In this document: positions 60,791-64,000 of the stretch, piece after piece
How positions within the stretch are numbered: the stretch's first letter is position 1
Layout of the letters: each line of letters begins with the position of its first letter
NCBI RefSeq assembly: GCF_027942865.1
Contig: NC_134515.1
Coordinates: 31,238,449-31,302,448, forward strand
Origin: Odontesthes bonariensis
Lineage: Eukaryota; Chordata; Actinopteri; Atheriniformes; Atherinopsidae
Direction: 5' to 3'
Length of the DNA stretch: 64,000 nucleotides
Position numbers and translations under genes: made by a program
Notes under the pieces: model-generated
What the model was told of the DNA's origin: nothing
Database searches by the model: none
The model's input: the letters and a program-made list of their open reading frames with translations, nothing else

Positions 60791-62152
60791 TGCCCCTTTT
60801 CCACCGCCGAGCTAGCCCTACTCTACTCGGTTCGATACAGCGCGACACTACACTACACGGCACGGCACGACACGGCACTAGTACCATTTCCTTTTCCACA
60901 CAAACCGTAACCTGGAAGTGGGCGGAGTCGGCCCGTTCACCACTAACGGGACGTCGGTTTCAGGTGACTACAAAGTGTCATGTTAGTCAAAAGTAAACAC
61001 AACGATGGAGTGTAATGTGTAATGCAGTTGACAATTCATATTGTTTAGTTAAACCAAGCTCTTTATTAAAAAAGACAGTACAAAAGTAAACAGCAGGAGT
61101 TGTCTATACAGGCGTCGAAGCCAGTGTTGGTGCCGGTGGAATGCAGATAGCAGCTGTTGCCTCAGCTGCAGATTGCAATGCCAGTGTCGGTTCTGAAGCC
61201 TGCGGGATTGGAGAATCTTCGCTGACCTCAGCAACCGAACACTCATCGGCTGCACAAACCGAGTCTTGAGAGAAAAAAAATAAAAAGTGTGAACATACGA
61301 AACGCATACACGTAAACCGCATAGGTGAGACACTTTGCTAGCCTTCCAAAACAGCGTTGTGTGCTAGCTCACTCAGAACAACTTACATGAGACACCTGTG
61401 TAACTTTTTACACAAGTTAAAGACTGAACATGCATTTGTTAAGATATAAGCATTGCACCAAGGGGATAAGAACAACACTTTTTCCATCACCTCCAACAAA
61501 GACGTCGCCGTATCCACGCCACTCTCCTTGCCCCGGTTCGCCGGGCGGTGACCGTAAATGCCGTCCATTTGGTCGAACCACTTCCATGTCTTTCGGTTTG
61601 ACCCACCGGCTGTTGTGGTCCTTTACCTGCCGGTAATCACTCTTCAGCTTGTCTCGGCACTGCTGAAAATTCCGGTGATAGCCATGGTTAGCCATCAGCT
61701 TGGCTATATCCTGGAACACCTTCTCATTTTGTGTCGCTCCGTCCAGTTCCTTCTGTATGCGGTCCTCAACCACCACACACAGAAAGGTCTGCACCTCGCT
61801 CATCGTCCATGGGTTGGCTTTCCTTCTCTGGTCTTCCATCTTCACAATTCTGTTTATTCTCTGTTGCTCTCACAGGTGTGTTTTCATACATGGCGGGTGA
61901 TTATTTAAAGCTCCTCGAGCTTCGTTGCGTGTATGACGTAATTTCACCTGACCAATCAGTGGACAACACTGATCACGTGATGTTTTAGTATCGGCTAGTA
62001 CCGACTAGACCCACCTCTGAAGCAGGTACTAGCCGGTACTAAAAAACGTAACGGGTCCCACCTTCAACCCGCGATGGAAAAGCTCCCAATCAGGGTAGAG
62101 TCGTACCGTGTAGAGCTGTACCGGTACAAAAATGTTCGGTGGAAAAGGGGCA
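60791..62152 (-). mobile_element. Harbinger-like DNA transposon with TTA target duplication, inserted in gypsy
   Basis: The terminal inverted repeat TGCCCCTTTTCCACCG is perfect over 16 bases at both ends. TTA flanks both sides (60788-60790 and 62153-62155), the usual 3-base Harbinger target duplication. The gypsy reverse transcriptase is continuous across the insertion. Its only gene is a SANT-type frame on the minus strand; there is no transposase, so the copy would depend on one supplied elsewhere. Subterminal runs of CACGGCACG-type repeats are present at both ends. Confidence 0.88.
61104..61845 (-). pseudogene. MYB/SANT-like DNA-binding protein of the transposon, two exons, frameshifted
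   Basis: Exon 1 runs from the ATG at 61845 to about 61487. It has NPWTMSEVQTFLCVVVEDRI, GATQNEKVFQDIAKLMANHG and FQQCRDKLKSDYRQVKDHN, which is a MYB/SANT-like type-4 domain, then after a frameshift near 61620 FDQMDGIYGHRPANRGKES and SLLEVMEK. A GT follows. Exon 2 starts after CTCAAG at 61264 with DSVCAADECSVAEVSEDS and ends at the TAG near 61104. Such domains occur as accessory proteins of Harbinger-type transposons and in many domesticated vertebrate genes. The frameshift makes this copy a probable pseudogene; the intron is inferred. Confidence 0.65.
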
Positions 62153-62399
62153 TTAGTGGCCAGATTGCAGAGTCCTTGCTTGTATATTTAGATGACATCA
62201 TAGTGTACTCTCCAAATTTCAGCACATACCTTCAACATCTGGAAGAAGTTTTTGCTAGACTGCATAAACATGGACTGAAGTTGAAACCAGACAAATGCAA
62301 TTTACTACAACAACAAGTGAAGTTTCTTGGTCATGTAGTAGATAAGCATGGGGTTCGTCCAGACCCCTCAAAGATTTCTGCTGTGGTTGACTGGCCCAC

Positions 62400-62456
62400 A
62401 CCAACCACTGTCAGAGAGGTGTCCGAGAGGTGTCAGAGAGGTGTCAGAGAGCGTTC
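62400..62456. repeat. Short tandem repeat in gypsy pol
   Basis: Four imperfect units of GTCAGAGAGGT (one with GTCCGAGAGGT) at 62410-62454. One unit is part of the normal coding sequence before the FLG motif. The extra copies shift the frame, so this is a slippage-type mutation that broke pol. Confidence 0.75.
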
Positions 62457-62896
62457 CTTGGGTTAGCTGGGTATTATAGACGTTTTGTCCCAAATTTTGA
62501 AAAGGGGACTGGACAGAAGAATGCCAATCTTCCTTTGATCATCTAAAAACTGTACCAACCCAGTCTTCGCTATTAGCAAATGCAGATTTTACTTTGCCAT
62601 TCATTGTCTATACTGACGCTAGCAACCATGGACTCGGGGCTGAGCTGGCTCAAAAGCAAGACGGACGTGAACGTGTTGTAGCTTATGCTAGCCATGCCCT
62701 GCATCCCACTGAACAGAATGATGTTAATTATAGCTCCTTTAAGCTGGAACTTTTGGAATTGAAGTGGGCGTTCACAGACAAATTTAAAGACTATCTTACT
62801 GGGACCAAGTTCATTGTCAACAATCCTGTTGCCCATCTACAGACAGCCAAGTTGGGTGCCACTGAGCAGAGGTGGGTTGCACAGTTAAGGCTCTAG

Positions 62897-63545
62897 CATG
62901 GTTGCCGCGTCTGCTAGCGCAAGCGGTGTTGATGACATTACGATATCATGCCCGCCATGTATAGTGGCGCAAGTCGATGCGCCAGTAGTTGCAATTTTCT
63001 CCGTCACAGAGGTGGCACTTCTACGTGACGGTTACCTCTACTCTACAACCACGAAAGTGGAGAAGAAAACAATGCCGCTGTCAAGAGCAGGAACACTGTA
63101 ATTAATGATACTGCTGCAGTTTTCGGATCATTTTAAGTTTTTAATTCAGTTAATAGAGGTGAAGGTTTGAAGCCCCCGGCATCAAGAGAGTCTCTGCCCT
63201 CTTCTTTGCCTTCACGTATCTGTCCCGTAGCTTCTTCCACACATTCTTACAGAACTCTCCCTCTTTCACCAAAGTTCTGCCAATCTCTGTGCACGAGTTT
63301 TGGGAGTTTACGTGGTCCCTGTGCTGTTTCACTGCAGTTTCGTACAGCTGCCTGTACAAACGCACCTCCTGACTGAGCCGGTCTCACATCGGTCCATCCG
63401 GTTTTTCGTTGGTGGCGCCACCAAGTTACAAAAATCGATTGGTGCACGACAACGCGCTGCGCCGTCTGTTCAAGGGAAGCACCATGCCTGAAATGTCATT
63501 TTGACGTCACGGTGCGACACTGCCGTGACAGACGCGGCAACCATG
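62897..63545 (-). mobile_element. 649-bp DNA transposon carrying a MADF-like frame, inserted in gypsy RNase H
   Basis: The terminal inverted repeat CATGGTTGCCGCGTCTG is perfect over 17 bases. CTAG flanks both sides (62893-62896, 63546-63549). Since CTAG is itself palindromic, the real duplication could be shorter (for example TA). RNase H sequence continues on both sides. The only coding content is a MADF-like frame on the minus strand; there is no transposase. Its termini are unlike those of the element at 60791. Confidence 0.82.
63150..63440 (-). pseudogene. MADF-domain fragment of the 649-bp transposon
   Basis: The minus-strand frame reads LYRQLYETAVKQHRDHVNSQ, NSCTEIGRTLVKEGEFCKNV and WKKLRDRYVKAKKR, the MADF pattern with conserved WKKLRD. 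About 90 codons precede a stop at 63150. No N-terminal helix of a full MADF protein can be joined without a frame change near 63365. The domain binds DNA in known proteins; function here is inferred from the family. Confidence 0.6.
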
Positions 63546-63606
63546 CTAGCGCCTTTAGCCTCTTTTGACTTTGAGGTGAAGTATCATACGGGAAATCACC
63601 CAGATT

Positions 63607-64000
63607 TCAACGACATCCGGCCCGCCTAAACAATTGGAGTGGCCCACTTAACAATCCCTCTAAACATGGCCTATTTTTTAAAATGGTATTTTCCTATTAT
63701 AAAATATCCACACTTAATTATTAAGGTTGGCATTCCAATTAAGATTTACCTTATTTACGAATTTACCACACACACACACAATGGTATATTCTAACTTGAC
63801 TTTGCTTGTGATCAACGGTCAAGTGCGCGTGGGCGAGCTAACGAAAGAAAAGCAGAAAACAAAATGTCGAAACGGAAAATAGATTCGAAGTGTAGAGTTT
63901 TTAAACAGTATCCTAGCTTGCAGGGTCAAGTGAGGAGAGACATGGTGGCTAAGCTAAAAAGTGGATTAGCTGCCCAGCAGAGTACAATGCTATGCCAAAC
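63607..64000 (+). mobile_element. Start of a hAT-like coding frame, runs off the window
   Basis: An ATG at 63864 opens a frame to the window end (45 codons). MSKRKIDSKCRVFKQ is like the N-terminus of ZBED/GTF2IRD2-type hAT-derived proteins, and LQGQVRRDMVAKLKSGLAAQ is like the region after their zinc finger. The zinc-finger part expected between them is missing, so the frame appears internally deleted but in frame. Upstream, 63607-63860 looks like a non-coding leader (GGCCCGCCTAAACAATTGGA) with a short (CA)n. The gypsy sequence ends near 63607. Not complete enough to call a gene. Confidence 0.5.

Larger units (their letters stand above)
59400..63607 (+). mobile_element. Ty3/gypsy-like LTR retrotransposon pol region, interrupted twice
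   Basis: The frame from 59427 has the retropepsin motif LLDTGSQVTL. An in-frame stop (TAA, 59934) separates it from 59949-60557, which leads into reverse transcriptase (KHKIPTGDANPIRERFRPLP, then CESSSPWAALIVLVRKK). After frameshifts, 60620-60787 reads TLDLAGGYWQVEMDP and [20 protein letters not shown]. Past the insert at 60791-62152 come LLVYLDDIIVYS (catalytic YLDD) and VKFLGHVVDKHGVRPDPSKI. RNase H follows at about 62590 (FIVYTDASNHGLGAELAQKQ, NYSSFKLELLELKWAFTDKF), and it resumes after 63545 with FDFEVKYHTGNH. No LTRs or integrase are seen within the window. Inactive. Confidence 0.85.

Overview
The window is vertebrate nuclear DNA, almost certainly from a teleost fish. The genes are split by GT-AG introns, the intergenic DNA is AT-rich and full of transposons, and the repeats are fish types (Rex1-like and Rex3/RTE-like LINEs, Tc1, hAT and Harbinger transposons, tRNA-derived SINEs). 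I recognise four protein-coding genes and reconstructed them exon by exon by comparing translated exons with remembered vertebrate families. They are the 3' part of agap2 (+, 179-13275), zbtb39 (+, 18646-23164), gpr182 (-, 25217-26302) and pip4k2c (-, 45202-54396). From established knowledge, the human orthologues all lie in 12q13-q14, and ZBTB39 and GPR182 are close neighbours there. The window therefore looks like a conserved synteny block, which supports the orthology calls.

Layout. 1-14.2 kb: last nine exons of agap2, with Tc1, hAT and SINE copies in the introns. 16.1-24.2 kb: zbtb39, with a likely non-coding first exon and CRE/CCAAT-rich promoter near 16.1-16.25 kb and three coding exons. 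25.2-26.3 kb: single-coding-exon gpr182. 26.3-45.2 kb: a gene-poor stretch made largely of transposons. These are a 5'-truncated L1-like LINE with an intact C-terminal frame, a Rex3/RTE-like LINE split by two later insertions, a Harbinger element with convergent transposase and MYB-like frames, and two Rex1-like LINE copies in opposite orientations. 45.2-54.4 kb: pip4k2c, ten coding exons, with a Rex1 fragment in one intron and a long fold-back in the first. 54.4-64 kb: a dense stack of repeats ending in a Ty3/gypsy-like element. That element is interrupted by two DNA transposons, each carrying only a small SANT/MADF-type frame, and it is followed by the start of a hAT-like coding frame that leaves the window.

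The four genes do not form one pathway. AGAP2 is a GTPase/ArfGAP of membrane traffic and PI3K signalling, PIP4K2C a phosphoinositide kinase, ZBTB39 a BTB zinc-finger DNA-binding protein, and GPR182 an endothelial atypical chemokine receptor. I found no undescribed gene system. The most interesting material is the nested transposons, whose target-site duplications and terminal repeats can be read directly, the fold-backs, and two coding introns in zbtb39. Family names for repeats are from memory and were not checked against a database.
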